Assembly (NCBI GenBank): GCA_964242035.1
Contig: CAXTCL010000118.1
Coordinates: 1 to 11,842 of the forward strand
Direction: 5' to 3'
Source: BOG-908 sp964242035
GTDB lineage: Bacteria; Pseudomonadota; Alphaproteobacteria; Acetobacterales; Acetobacteraceae
DNA: 11,842 nt
Below, one piece after another: positions 1-7,356 of the stretch (within the stretch, counting starts at the first letter, position 1; every line of letters starts with the position of its first letter). A program made the position numbers and the translations under genes. The notes below the pieces were generated by a model that was given only the letters and a program-made list of their open reading frames with translations, searched no databases and was not told the origin of the DNA.

Positions 1-40
1 GCCGGAGGACGATAATTAACGCTGCCGAACAGCGCAGGGA

Positions 41-82
41 CAAAGGTTTTTGGCTTCTTTTCTCAAAAGAAGGCCTTGCTTA
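41..82. repeat. Half copy (right arm) of the AT-rich foldback element, copy A
   Basis: The stretch runs from the CAAAGG block at 41 to TTA at 80-82 and matches the right arms of the three full copies further along. It has a CAAA(A)G/TTTTTGG block, a CTTCTTTT-CTC-AAAAGAAG hairpin (55-72), then GGCCTTGCTTA. The preceding bases, GCGCAGGGACAAAGG, match the arm-to-stem junction of the copies near 6921 and 9485. No left arm is seen in 1-40, so the other half probably lies outside the window. It sits 35 bases beyond the stop codon of the minus-strand glycoside hydrolase gene and could act as a terminator for it. Base differences from the other copies preserve the hairpin, since both the T run and the A run are shorter. 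Confidence 0.75.
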
Positions 83-117
83 TGTACGTTACCAGTCTGG
101 CTAACGCGAGCCTGCCG

Positions 118-1446
118 TCAGGTAGTCGCAAGTGCCGGGAGCATGCGTTCCTGGCGGCGCCACCAGCCTGGTGTGACCAGCCTGTGATCGTCAAAGGCGC
201 CGTCGCGTGCCAAGGCGCTGACCGCCTCGGCCAAAAGGGTCGAGCCGTTTTCCGTCCGCCTGTCGAACACGCCGCGCTCATAGTGCCCGTCGCGTTTGCG
301 TAGCATGCTGTTCCAGTCCACTAGGCCGAATAGAGCCCACACCGTCATGGCACGGATGTCGATACCCTCCAGACGTAGATCCTGTGCCGCGTCCCAAGCT
401 TCCATCAGCCAGCGTACCTGTTCGGCTGGATCGTCGCAGCCGAGATGCACCTCGCTCAGCACCAACGGCACGCCGTAACGCGACCAAGCCTCCCGCAAGC
501 GGGGACGCCAGCCGATCTCGGCTTCGAAGATGCCGGCCCGCACTGCTTCGGTATCCACATAAGACGCGTGGCCATTTCCGCCGTGCAGGTTGGGCGGGTA
601 GAGGTGCAGCCGCTCGTCGAGGAAACGGTCGCTGGTGACGTAATGATTTATCCCGATCAGGTCCGGTGCGGCTTCCCCGCTCGCGAGCTGGTCGAGGTGG
701 AATTTAGAGATACCGTGGTCCAGAAGCCTGTTCCACCAAGGGTGATGCGTGTCGACGCGCCCGCACAGGAGATCAAGACTCAGCCAGCGGCGTTCGTTTT
801 CGTAGGTTGCCTGGGCTGACATGGCCGGCGTGGAAAAGACCTTGCCCAGATCTTCGGTATGCAGGAACTGCGCCTGTGGGGAAGCTCTGCGAATCGCCCG
901 CATCGCGGCCAGTATGGCGGCGGATTGTATGACAACCGCATGCAGAAATGCTTGCTCATCCTGCAGATGGGGATGCCAGTGGCCGTAAAGGCAGGAGAAC
1001 CTTGCTGTCGTCAAAGGTTCGTTGACCGGCGTCCACATGCCTATGTCGGGGTAACGCGTGGCCGTGGCATAAGCGTGCGCGGCCAGACCTTCGATGAAGC
1101 CAGGCTCGAACAACGAGTGCGCCATCGGGCCCGCGCCGTGATGGATCAGACCCCCGATGGCCGAGATGCCGGATTGCCGGAGTTGGTCCATCTGCCTGTC
1201 ATGCCAGGACCAGTCGCTGGCCGCACCCTGACCGGCCGCCACGCGTTCCCACAGGAACGGCACCCGCAAGCGACGCACACCAAGACCGGCTGCCATCCTG
1301 ATGTCGTTGCGGACATGGTCGTGATATCCGGTCTCGTGCACCTGGTCGCGCCAGGAATCGCCCACTCGCACGACGCTGCATTCCGCACCCGCCCAGACTT
1401 CCAGCCTTGGGCGCGTTGCGGCGAAAATGCTGGATCTAGTTGGCAT
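118..1446 (-). CDS. GH1-like glycoside hydrolase module (stand-alone relative of the N-terminal half of GH1-RmlD fusion proteins)
   Basis: The 442-residue protein has the TIM-barrel signatures of clan GH-A family 1. VPFLWERV (62-69) is a barrel strand. TPVNEP (139-144) carries the acid/base Glu143, followed by LTTARFSCLYGHWHPH. GINHYV (265-270) is a further strand, and VLSEVHLG (329-336) carries the likely nucleophile Glu332 in place of the usual TENG. The C-terminal VTPGWWRR resembles the linker found in longer proteins, often named dTDP-4-dehydrorhamnose reductase, in which an RmlD domain follows. Here the protein stops at that point and no RmlD sequence lies downstream. There is no signal peptide, so it is probably cytoplasmic. 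The ATG overlaps the end of the upstream glycosyltransferase gene by 11 bases with no clear ribosome binding site, which implies translational coupling. The substrate is unknown; a role in surface polysaccharide metabolism is inferred from the neighbour. Confidence 0.85.
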   Translation of the reverse strand: MPTRSSIFAATRPRLEVWAGAECSVVRVGDSWRDQVHETGYHDHVRNDIRMAAGLGVRRLRVPFLWERVAAGQGAASDWSWHDRQMDQLRQSGISAIGGLIHHGAGPMAHSLFEPGFIEGLAAHAYATATRYPDIGMWTPVNEPLTTARFSCLYGHWHPHLQDEQAFLHAVVIQSAAILAAMRAIRRASPQAQFLHTEDLGKVFSTPAMSAQATYENERRWLSLDLLCGRVDTHHPWWNRLLDHGISKFHLDQLASGEAAPDLIGINHYVTSDRFLDERLHLYPPNLHGGNGHASYVDTEAVRAGIFEAEIGWRPRLREAWSRYGVPLVLSEVHLGCDDPAEQVRWLMEAWDAAQDLRLEGIDIRAMTVWALFGLVDWNSMLRKRDGHYERGVFDRRTENGSTLLAEAVSALARDGAFDDHRLVTPGWWRRQERMLPALATT

Positions 1447-2626
1447 GGGCAGGCGACTCGGTCGCGACCTTAAGCCCGGCGTTGCCGGCGTTTTGGATCA
1501 GGATCTGCATCTGTGCCCAGGTCGTATCCCAGGAGATACCAGCGAGCTTCCTGTCCACTTCGGCCAGCCAGGCGGGTTTCGGCGCGGCGAGCAGCCGCTC
1601 GACCGCGGCGACAAAGTCTTCGGCGCTGTCGGCGATCTCGACCAAACCGCCATCGCCCCAATCCGTCACCACATCGGCAATGGACGTCGAGACCAGCGGG
1701 ACACCTGCCGCGAGGTATTCCGGCGTTTTCGTCGGACTGATGAACCGGGTGGCCTCGTTGCGCGCAAACGGCATCATCCCCACATCCCAGCCGCACAAAT
1801 ACCCTGGCAATTGCTCATAGAGTTTCCTGCCAAGCCAATGCAGGTTTGCGCGTCGTGGCAGATCCGCCAGCTCCACTTTTGCCATCGGACCAAGTAGGAT
1901 CAACGACCAGTCGGGGCGCGCCTCGGCCACAGCATCGACCAGTGCATAATCCATGCGTTCGTCGATCACGCCGAAATAGCCGATGCGTGGCCTCGCCAGC
2001 CCCGCCAGGTCGTCAGGTTCCGCCAGAAGGTGGTTGCGGGCTTTTTCGAAATGCCGCACGTCCACGCTCGAGGCAAAGAGATAGGTCTGCGCATGCAGTT
2101 GCCGTTTGGCCTGATAGAGGCTGTTACCACCGCAGAAGACGAGGTCCGCTCTCCTGAGCAGACGACGTTCCAGCAATTTCAGGCGCGGCGATGCTCCCCT
2201 GAAGAGGGTCAGCTCGTCCATGCAATCATAGACGATGGTCGGCGCCTGCACATGGCCACAGAAGCCGAACGCCATTGGCGTGTAGAACCACAGGACGTCA
2301 ACCGGCATATTCAACGTGATCAGGAAATCGTCCAGGAGAACCTGCTGGGCCTGATCCACGGCGACGGCATCGAGGTTGGCTGGGAGAACCGGGGTTGCGA
2401 CCAGGATGCCGTTGCCGGCCACGCGAACTGCCAGCCGGCAAGACGTCAGTTCGGCGCTCTCGAACACGGGCTCTTCAAAATATACCACGGTATATTGCGC
2501 AGCGGCACGGGTCAGCAGGTGTTGTGGGCGTTGAAAGACAAAATCCCAGCGCAGGTGAGAAAAACAGATGAGAACATGCTTGGGTGTGTTTCTGGACTGG
2601 ATGTCGTCAAACCAACCAATGGACAT
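1436..2626 (-). CDS. Glycosyltransferase, GT1/GT4-like GT-B fold
   Basis: The 396-residue protein begins HVLICFSHLRWDFVFQRPQH (17-36), the N-terminal strand-loop typical of a family of bacterial glycosyltransferases usually found in polysaccharide loci. YDCMDELTLF (133-142) follows in the N-terminal domain. The C-terminal nucleotide-sugar-binding domain starts at RIGYFGVID (214-222), and FISPTKTPEYLAAGVPLVST (295-314) is the sugar-nucleotide-contacting segment of the GT-B fold. It should transfer a sugar from an activated donor to a lipid or polysaccharide acceptor at the cytoplasmic face of the membrane. Donor and acceptor cannot be read from sequence. The ATG at 2624-2626 is supported by a GGAGG seven bases upstream. 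It is the first gene of a two-gene unit with the GH1-like gene, which starts before this gene ends. In related genomes such pairs accompany UDP-galactopyranose mutase genes, but none is in this window. Confidence 0.87.
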   Translation of the reverse strand: MSIGWFDDIQSRNTPKHVLICFSHLRWDFVFQRPQHLLTRAAAQYTVVYFEEPVFESAELTSCRLAVRVAGNGILVATPVLPANLDAVAVDQAQQVLLDDFLITLNMPVDVLWFYTPMAFGFCGHVQAPTIVYDCMDELTLFRGASPRLKLLERRLLRRADLVFCGGNSLYQAKRQLHAQTYLFASSVDVRHFEKARNHLLAEPDDLAGLARPRIGYFGVIDERMDYALVDAVAEARPDWSLILLGPMAKVELADLPRRANLHWLGRKLYEQLPGYLCGWDVGMMPFARNEATRFISPTKTPEYLAAGVPLVSTSIADVVTDWGDGGLVEIADSAEDFVAAVERLLAAPKPAWLAEVDRKLAGISWDTTWAQMQILIQNAGNAGLKVATESPAHAN

Positions 2627-2633
2627 CCACTAA

Positions 2634-2638
2634 CCTCC
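2634..2638 (-). promoter_or_regulatory. Shine-Dalgarno sequence of the glycosyltransferase gene
   Basis: The minus strand reads CGGAGGT with GGAGG at these positions, seven bases before the ATG at 2626. It is the strongest ribosome binding site in the window and fixes the start of this gene. Confidence 0.8.
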
Positions 2639-3191
2639 GGGTGTGAACGCTCTTAATCGTCGGAGCGCGATGAAGTTGTATCACCACAAGCGAACTTGCA
2701 CTCACGGTTTTGTCAGACAATCGAGACACCCGCTATCGTCTCGCAAGCGATAAGCCGGACATCGACGTTCTCGACATTCAGCCTTGAGCGCAAGCGTCGG
2801 TAGCGACCCTTTCGGAAGAGACCGCAAATGACGGGTGAGAGTCCAATCACGTTTGCTTCCGCCAGGCTTCTGCACGGCCCGCATCTGTTGCCGGCACGTC
2901 ACTCGAAGCGGCTTTGTTCTATCTGCGCTGGCGTTTGGGCTGCGCACAGGAAGCAGGCAATCTTGTCTGGACAACAGAACAAAAAGACTTTTGCTTCCGA
3001 ATTCGTACGATCGAGTGTTTTCGACCAGTACTACGTAGCTGAGACCACGTGGAAACGGAAGCATCTTATTTCCTGAGGCGAAGAGCTTGTCGCGTCATCT
3101 TGCTCCGCAGCCGCCGTACCACGCATGCCGGCCTACCGCGCTAATCTTCTGTTCACGTGAGGCCTGTAGCCTATGCTTCCAAACCGAAGCC
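2639..3191. other. Long intergenic region between divergent genes, no recognisable gene
   Basis: About 550 bases separate the glycosyltransferase and chemoreceptor starts. Reading frames here (for example 2702-3064 on the minus strand and 2828-3076 on the plus strand) are short, rich in Cys, Arg and Ser, and lack a recognisable family or a convincing ribosome binding site. GC content looks lower than in the flanking genes. I see no tRNA, no strong hairpin with a T run, and no repeat pair. Promoters for both divergent genes must lie here, but no convincing -35/-10 pair stands out. ACAAAAAGACTTTTGCTTC near 2979-2997 faintly resembles part of a foldback-element arm. The region may be a decayed gene or repeat remnant. 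Confidence 0.5.
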
Positions 3192-3197
3192 AAGGGG
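3192..3197 (+). promoter_or_regulatory. Shine-Dalgarno sequence that sets the chemoreceptor start
   Basis: AAGGGG lies six bases before the GTG at 3204. It favours GTG 3204 over the upstream in-frame TTG at 3087, whose added 39 residues look non-coding, and over ATG 3222, which lacks a comparable site. Confidence 0.65.
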
Positions 3198-3203
3198 TGT
3201 TGC

Positions 3204-4556
3204 GTGTCTGCCAGACCGGATATGGGCCAAAGGCTGCGCTTTCTCCGTATAGACGAGCCCGCACGGGACGCGCTGGCCGGGTTCACGCCTGTCCTTACTC
3301 TCCTTCTACCTGCGATGAGAGAGGCGTTTGCCGCGCATTTGCGGGAGTGGCCTGAGCTGATGGCGATGCTCGGTGATCCTGACATGATGGAGCAGGCGCT
3401 GACTGCGCAACAGGCCCATTGGGGCAAGTTATTTAGTGGCCGCTTCGATGACGGCTATCTCGCATCTGCCTCGCGCATCGGCTCGGTGCACAACCGCACC
3501 GGTCTGGAGCCGCGTTTCTTCACCGGCGCCTACGCGCTAACAGGCACCATGCTGTGCGAATACGTGCTCGCGACAGAGGCACGGCGCTGGCAGACCGCCG
3601 CGCGCCGGCAGCATACACGCACTCTGCTCCGCGCGATCAACAGCGCCATCCTGCTTGATATAGACCTGGTGGTGGAAGGCTACTTCACCGAGACACAAGC
3701 CGCGCATACGGCGGAGCTCGGCGCCATCGCGCAGGCGTTCCAGACACGGATCGGCCAGCTCGTGACAACGCTGGACCATTCCAGCCGCGCCCTGCATGGC
3801 ACTGCCAGGTCGATGTCGGCCACTGCGGACAGCACCACCGGCCAAGCCGCCACGGTGGCCGCCGCCGCGGAGGAAGCAAGCACCAGCGTGCAGACGGTGG
3901 CCGTCTCCGCCGACCAGCTGACGTCGTCGATACATGAGATCAGCCACCAGGTGACGCAGAGCACGCAGATAACTCGGCGTGCGGTCGATGAGGCACGGCG
4001 GACGGACGGCATCGTGCGCGCGCTGGCGGACGGCGCCGACAAGATCGGTCAAGTTGTCGATCTCATCACCAACATTGCCGGGCAGACGAACCTGCTTGCG
4101 CTGAACGCCACCATAGAGGCGGCACGCGCCGGCGCGGCCGGCCGCGGCTTTGCCGTGGTTGCCAGCGAAGTAAAAAGCCTGGCGCAGCAGACCGCGCGCG
4201 CAACTGAGGAGATCGGCGCGCAGATCGCCCAGGTGCAGGCTGCCACCAGCGACGCGGTGGAGGCCATACGCAGCATCACGACCACGATCGAGGAGGTGAG
4301 CGGCATCGCTGCGGCAATCGCGGCGGCGGTCGAGGAGCAAGGTGCGGCGACTGCGGAGATCGCACGCAACGTGCAGCAGGTGGCGCTGAGCACGCAGGAG
4401 GTGACCACGAACATCGCCGGCGTTAGCCAGGCCGCACAGGATGCGGGCGCCGCGGTCACACAGGTGCTTGGCAACGCAGGCGAAGTTACCAGCCAGGCAG
4501 GGTTGGTGACCGGTGAAGTGGAGCGTTTCGTGGCCCAGTTACGCGCGGCGGCATAG
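3204..4556 (+). CDS. Globin-coupled sensor methyl-accepting chemotaxis protein (HemAT-like aerotaxis receptor)
   Basis: From GTG 3204 the protein has 450 residues. Residues 10 to about 165 form a protoglobin sensor domain. SVHNRTGLEPRFFTGAY contains the proximal haem ligand His96 and matches the HemAT pattern of a His followed by R-x-GL-x-P and an aromatic pair. A linker (about 170-270) leads into an MCP signalling domain. Its hairpin tip is around NIAGQTNLLALNATIEAARA (290-309), followed by GRGFAVVASEVKSLAQQ, the region that contacts CheA and CheW. There is no transmembrane segment, so this is a soluble receptor that should sense O2, and possibly CO or NO, through b-type haem. The C-terminus (VAQLRAAA) lacks a CheR/CheB-tethering pentapeptide. 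No che or fla gene lies nearby, so it is an orphan receptor. It ends six bases before foldback element B, which probably terminates it. The N-terminal start is the main uncertainty. Confidence 0.92.
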   Translation: MSARPDMGQRLRFLRIDEPARDALAGFTPVLTLLLPAMREAFAAHLREWPELMAMLGDPDMMEQALTAQQAHWGKLFSGRFDDGYLASASRIGSVHNRTGLEPRFFTGAYALTGTMLCEYVLATEARRWQTAARRQHTRTLLRAINSAILLDIDLVVEGYFTETQAAHTAELGAIAQAFQTRIGQLVTTLDHSSRALHGTARSMSATADSTTGQAATVAAAAEEASTSVQTVAVSADQLTSSIHEISHQVTQSTQITRRAVDEARRTDGIVRALADGADKIGQVVDLITNIAGQTNLLALNATIEAARAGAAGRGFAVVASEVKSLAQQTARATEEIGAQIAQVQAATSDAVEAIRSITTTIEEVSGIAAAIAAAVEEQGAATAEIARNVQQVALSTQEVTTNIAGVSQAAQDAGAAVTQVLGNAGEVTSQAGLVTGEVERFVAQLRAAA

Positions 4557-4561
4557 AAGCA

Positions 4562-4700
4562 AAGGAAGTAAGGCCTTCTTTTTTGAGAAAAAGAAGCAAA
4601 AGAACTTTTGACTCCGCTGTCGCGGTTCTATCCGGACACTCGCCGACAGGGAGCAAAAGTTTTTGCTTCTTTTTTCAAGAAAGAAAGCCTTGCTTCCTTA
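4562..4700. repeat. Foldback (long palindromic) element, copy B, in a convergent gap
   Basis: The left arm (about 4562-4610) holds GGAAGTAAGGCC, the quasi-palindrome CTTCTTTTTTGAGAAAAAGAAG and CAAAAGAACTTTTG. The right arm (about 4653-4700) is its inverted counterpart and ends in CTTGCTTCCTTA. The inner segment (4611-4652) is also partly self-complementary (CTCCGCTGTCG against CGACAGGGAG), but its sequence differs from that in copies C and D. The element fills almost the whole gap between the chemoreceptor stop (4556) and the peptidase stop. The final TTA (4698-4700) is the peptidase stop codon on the minus strand. A GC-containing stem followed by a T run in both directions makes it a plausible bidirectional terminator. 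Confidence 0.88.
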
Positions 4701-6761
4701 CTGCATCAAAGCTTGCGTCAGATACGTCATCTCCAGCGCCTGCTCCTCCGCCGCCTCTCGCAGATTGGCGCCTGCCGCATGCCCGCCCTCGATCGACTCG
4801 TGGTAATAGAACGGCAGTCCCATCTCCTGCATCTTCGCCGCAAATTTTCGCGCGTGCACCGGGCCCACGCGATCGTCACGCGTGGTGGTGAAGATGAACG
4901 GCACAGGATAGTGCACGCCTGACCGCAGGTTGGCATAAGGCGAGATGGTGGCGAGGAACTTGCGCTCGTCGGGTTTCGATACCGTGCCGTACTCGCCGAC
5001 CCAGCTTGCCCCGGCGGCGATTTGCTCGAAACGCAGCATGTCCAGCAGCGGCACGTCGATGATCACGGCGTTCCATAAATCCGGGTGCTGCTCGAACTCC
5101 ACGCCCATGAGCAACCCGCCATTGGAGCCGCCGCGTATGCCCAGGTGACGTGGCGAGGTGATGTTTCGCGCGATCAGGTCATGCGCCACGCTGGCAAAAT
5201 CGTCATAGATGCGTTGCCGGTGAGTCTTCAGTCCGGCTTCGTGCCAGGCCGGGCCAAACTCGCCGCCGCCGCGTATGTTTGCCAGCACATACACGCCGCC
5301 GCGCTCCAGCCACAATTTGCCGAGGCCTGCGCTGTAGGTCGGCGTCTCGCTGACCTGGAACCCGCCATAGGCATACAGCAGGGTCGGGTTGCTGCCGTCC
5401 AGCTTCATGTCCTTCGGATGCACCACGAAATACGGGATCTTCGTGCCATCGGTGGAGGTGGCCTCGAATTGCTCGGCCACGTCACGCGAGGCATCAAATT
5501 TCGCCGGCAGCGATTTCACCAGCGCCGGCGCTGTCTGCTTTGCGGCATCGGCCAGGTACAGCGTGTTCGGCTGCAGGAAACTGGTGACCTGCAGCATCAC
5601 CTGATCATTGCGCGGCGTCGTCGTGACCACGCTGACGGCCGCGTTGTCCGGCAAGGCGAGCGTGTGCGAAGCCCAGCCGGTGGGCGCCTGGGTGAACACC
5701 ATGGCGCGACCACGTACAGTGTCGAGCACGGACGCCACGATGGTGTTGGCAGTCACTGCAACCTCGTCGACAGACTGGCGCGCGCCAGGCGCCCAGACCA
5801 GCGCGGGCGGTGCCGCGGGATGGGCCATGTCCAGTGCCACCAGGCTGCCGGCATGAAGTGCGGCCATGTCCTCGTTCAGCTTCACCACGAGCTGGTTGTG
5901 CACCAACCCCTCGATCTCGGCCTTTTCCGGCAGAACGAGCTTCGTCACGCCGGTGGCCGACACCAGCTCGAATTCGTCGTGGAAGAAATCCAGCCCGCGT
6001 TGCAGTATCACCGCGCGGTGTCCCTGCCCGTCCGTGAAGGTGCTGACCTGCACGGCCACATCCTGCCTGGTGCCGCGGAACACCTCGCTTGCCTGCGCGA
6101 GTTTCTGCCCGCGGTGCAGACGCTTGATGATGAACGGGTAGCCTGAATCCGTCATGCTGCCCGGTCCCCAATCGGTGCCCACCAGGATCGTGTCTGCATC
6201 TTCCCAGTCCGCGACCTGCTTGGCATGCGGGATCAGGAAGCCGCCCGGCACAAAATTGCTGCTCGCCAGGTCGAACTCGCGTGTGGTGACCGCATCCTCG
6301 CCGCCTTCGGACAGGCTGACCAGGCAGCGCGCGTCGGCGGGATGGTCGCAGGTTTCGGCCTTCCAGACCCAGGTATGGTGCTCGGCGCGGCCAAGCGCGT
6401 CCACGTCGATCACCGTCTGCCAGTGCGGCGCGGCGGCGCGGTAGTCGTCCACGCTGGTGCGGCGCCAAATACCCTGCGCGTGTGCCGCGTCCTGCCAAAG
6501 ATTATAGACCTGGCCGCCCAGGAACTCGGGCGTGGGAATGCGGTCGTTGGCCTGCGCCAAGGCGAGTGCCTGGTCCAGGAAGGGCTGGTAATGCGGGTTG
6601 GTCAGCAGCGGCTTCAGGGTGCGCTCGTTCTCGGCGCGCACCCAGGCCAGGGCGCGCGGGCTCTCAACCTGCTCGAGCCAGAGATAGGGGTCGGGCGGTT
6701 CGGCGGCCCAAGCGGGGCAGGCGCAGCCGGCTAGGAGTAGGGCGGCTAGGGCTTGGCGCAT
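4698..6761 (-). CDS. Prolyl oligopeptidase, family S9A, exported
   Basis: From ATG 6761 the protein has 687 residues, the usual length for prolyl oligopeptidases. It hydrolyses peptide bonds after proline in short peptides. PDPYLWLEQVES near residues 23-34 is the family's N-terminal signature, followed by a seven-bladed propeller region. The C-terminal alpha/beta hydrolase domain has YAYGGFQ, ANIRGGGEFGPAWHEAG (the oxyanion region), IRGGSNGGLLMG with nucleophile Ser546, TTRDDRVGP with the catalytic Asp in the pair 629/630, and EGGHAAG with His661. The N-terminus (MRQALAALLLAGCACPAWAA) is a signal peptide. AWA|AE is a type I site, but LLAGC could be a lipobox at Cys13, so periplasmic and lipoprotein forms are both possible. 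Open reading continues upstream to 6896 through repeat element C, and that extension is not credible. Its stop codon is the terminal TTA of element B. Confidence 0.93.
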   Translation of the reverse strand: MRQALAALLLAGCACPAWAAEPPDPYLWLEQVESPRALAWVRAENERTLKPLLTNPHYQPFLDQALALAQANDRIPTPEFLGGQVYNLWQDAAHAQGIWRRTSVDDYRAAAPHWQTVIDVDALGRAEHHTWVWKAETCDHPADARCLVSLSEGGEDAVTTREFDLASSNFVPGGFLIPHAKQVADWEDADTILVGTDWGPGSMTDSGYPFIIKRLHRGQKLAQASEVFRGTRQDVAVQVSTFTDGQGHRAVILQRGLDFFHDEFELVSATGVTKLVLPEKAEIEGLVHNQLVVKLNEDMAALHAGSLVALDMAHPAAPPALVWAPGARQSVDEVAVTANTIVASVLDTVRGRAMVFTQAPTGWASHTLALPDNAAVSVVTTTPRNDQVMLQVTSFLQPNTLYLADAAKQTAPALVKSLPAKFDASRDVAEQFEATSTDGTKIPYFVVHPKDMKLDGSNPTLLYAYGGFQVSETPTYSAGLGKLWLERGGVYVLANIRGGGEFGPAWHEAGLKTHRQRIYDDFASVAHDLIARNITSPRHLGIRGGSNGGLLMGVEFEQHPDLWNAVIIDVPLLDMLRFEQIAAGASWVGEYGTVSKPDERKFLATISPYANLRSGVHYPVPFIFTTTRDDRVGPVHARKFAAKMQEMGLPFYYHESIEGGHAAGANLREAAEEQALEMTYLTQALMQ

Positions 6762-6788
6762 GCTTGGGGGGACTCCGGGTGATAGGAA

Positions 6789-6971
6789 TGGAAGGAAGGC
6801 CTTCTTTTTTGAAAAAAAGAAGCAAAAAACTTTTGCTCCTGGCGCCTGCATCAAGGCCCGGCCTGGTTCTGCAGGCAGGCGCACTGGCAGAACCATGCGA
6901 GGCCTTGATGCAGGCGCGGGGACAAAAGTTTTTTGCTTCTTTTTTTCGAAAAAGAAGGCCTTCCTTTCTTA
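6789..6971. repeat. Foldback (long palindromic) element, copy C, in a divergent gap
   Basis: This is a near-continuous inverted repeat. The left arm (about 6791-6872) is complementary to the right arm (about 6887-6968), with a loop of 14 bases at 6873-6886. The outer AT-rich part contains CTTCTTTTTTGAAAAAAAGAAG, itself a hairpin, then CAAAAAACTTTTG. The inner GC-rich part has GGCGCCTGCATCAAGGC pairing with GCCTTGATGCAGGCGC, and GGTTCTGC pairing with GCAGAACC. The element lies between the divergent peptidase and VOC genes and leaves only about 29 and 23 bases before their start codons. Either the element supplies the promoters or it has pushed them away. It inflates apparent N-termini of both neighbours by reading through as FFFSKKKAF-like residues. 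Confidence 0.93.
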
Positions 6972-6993
6972 CCACTTGCAGGACAACACCCTC

Positions 6994-7356
6994 ATGCGCT
7001 GCATCGAGATCAAGGCGTTCGTTCCGGCACGCGACTTCGCATTGTCCAAGCGTTTTTACGAGGAGATCGGCTTCACCATCGGCTGGTCGTCGGAAGACCT
7101 CGCCTATATCCGTTGCGACGACGCCGCGTTCCTGTTGCAGAACTTCTACGTCCAGGCGCATGCGGGCAACTTCATGATGAGCATGCTGGTGGAGAATGTG
7201 GACGGCTGGTGGGACCGGCTGCAGGCGCTGGACCTGCCTAGCAGATACGGCACGCGGTTCGAGGCACCGTCCGACAAGCCCTGGGGCATGCGCGATTTCG
7301 TGGTTATCGACCCCACCGGCGTCCTCTGGCGAATCGGCCAGAACATTACCGCCTAG
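6994..7356 (+). CDS. VOC (glyoxalase/bleomycin-resistance) superfamily protein
   Basis: The 120-residue protein has one complete VOC fold of two beta-alpha-beta-beta-beta units. The N-terminal module opens IEIKAFVPARDFALSKRFYE (4-23), with the usual strand-then-helix where a pair of FY residues ends the helix. The C-terminal module ends WGMRDFVVIDPTGVLWRIGQ (97-116), a typical closing strand pair. The metal-binding His of glyoxalase I near the N-terminus is absent, so a catalytic glyoxalase role is doubtful; a ligand-binding or resistance-type role is equally possible and the substrate is unknown. ATG 6994 is chosen because an AGGA lies ten bases upstream; reading further upstream enters repeat element C. 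The stop TAG (7354-7356) overlaps the convergent SURF1 stop, and the palindrome CTAG at 7353-7356 serves both. Confidence 0.8.
   Translation: MRCIEIKAFVPARDFALSKRFYEEIGFTIGWSSEDLAYIRCDDAAFLLQNFYVQAHAGNFMMSMLVENVDGWWDRLQALDLPSRYGTRFEAPSDKPWGMRDFVVIDPTGVLWRIGQNITA

Noticed and set aside
2979..2997. Possible decayed fragment of a foldback arm (ACAAAAAGACTTTTGCTTC)
   Set aside because: The similarity covers under 20 bases, with no partner arm and no GGCC or TTA terminus, so chance cannot be excluded.
2702..3064. 120-residue minus-strand reading frame in the long intergenic gap
   Set aside because: It has no recognisable domain, an unusual composition and no ribosome binding site. It could be a remnant of an old gene or repeat but cannot be supported as a CDS.
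3087..3203. TTG start at 3087 for the chemoreceptor
   Set aside because: The extra 39 residues are Cys-rich and unlike a globin domain, there is no good ribosome binding site, and GTG 3204 has AAGGGG at the right distance.
5085..6146. 353-residue plus-strand reading frame opposite the peptidase gene
   Set aside because: It is the antisense shadow of a GC-rich gene with clear catalytic motifs on the other strand. Its composition (His-, Arg- and Gly-rich) is typical of such shadows.
6762..6896. N-terminal extension of the peptidase frame through repeat element C (AKVFCFFFSKKKAFLPFL)
   Set aside because: These residues are a translation of the foldback arm. The same FFFSKKKAF or LLFFKKEG string appears from every copy in several frames, and a signal peptide begins only at the internal ATG 6761.
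6760..6993. N-terminal extension of the VOC frame upstream of ATG 6994
   Set aside because: It reads through element C. The VOC fold begins at residue 4 after ATG 6994, and an AGGA site supports that start.
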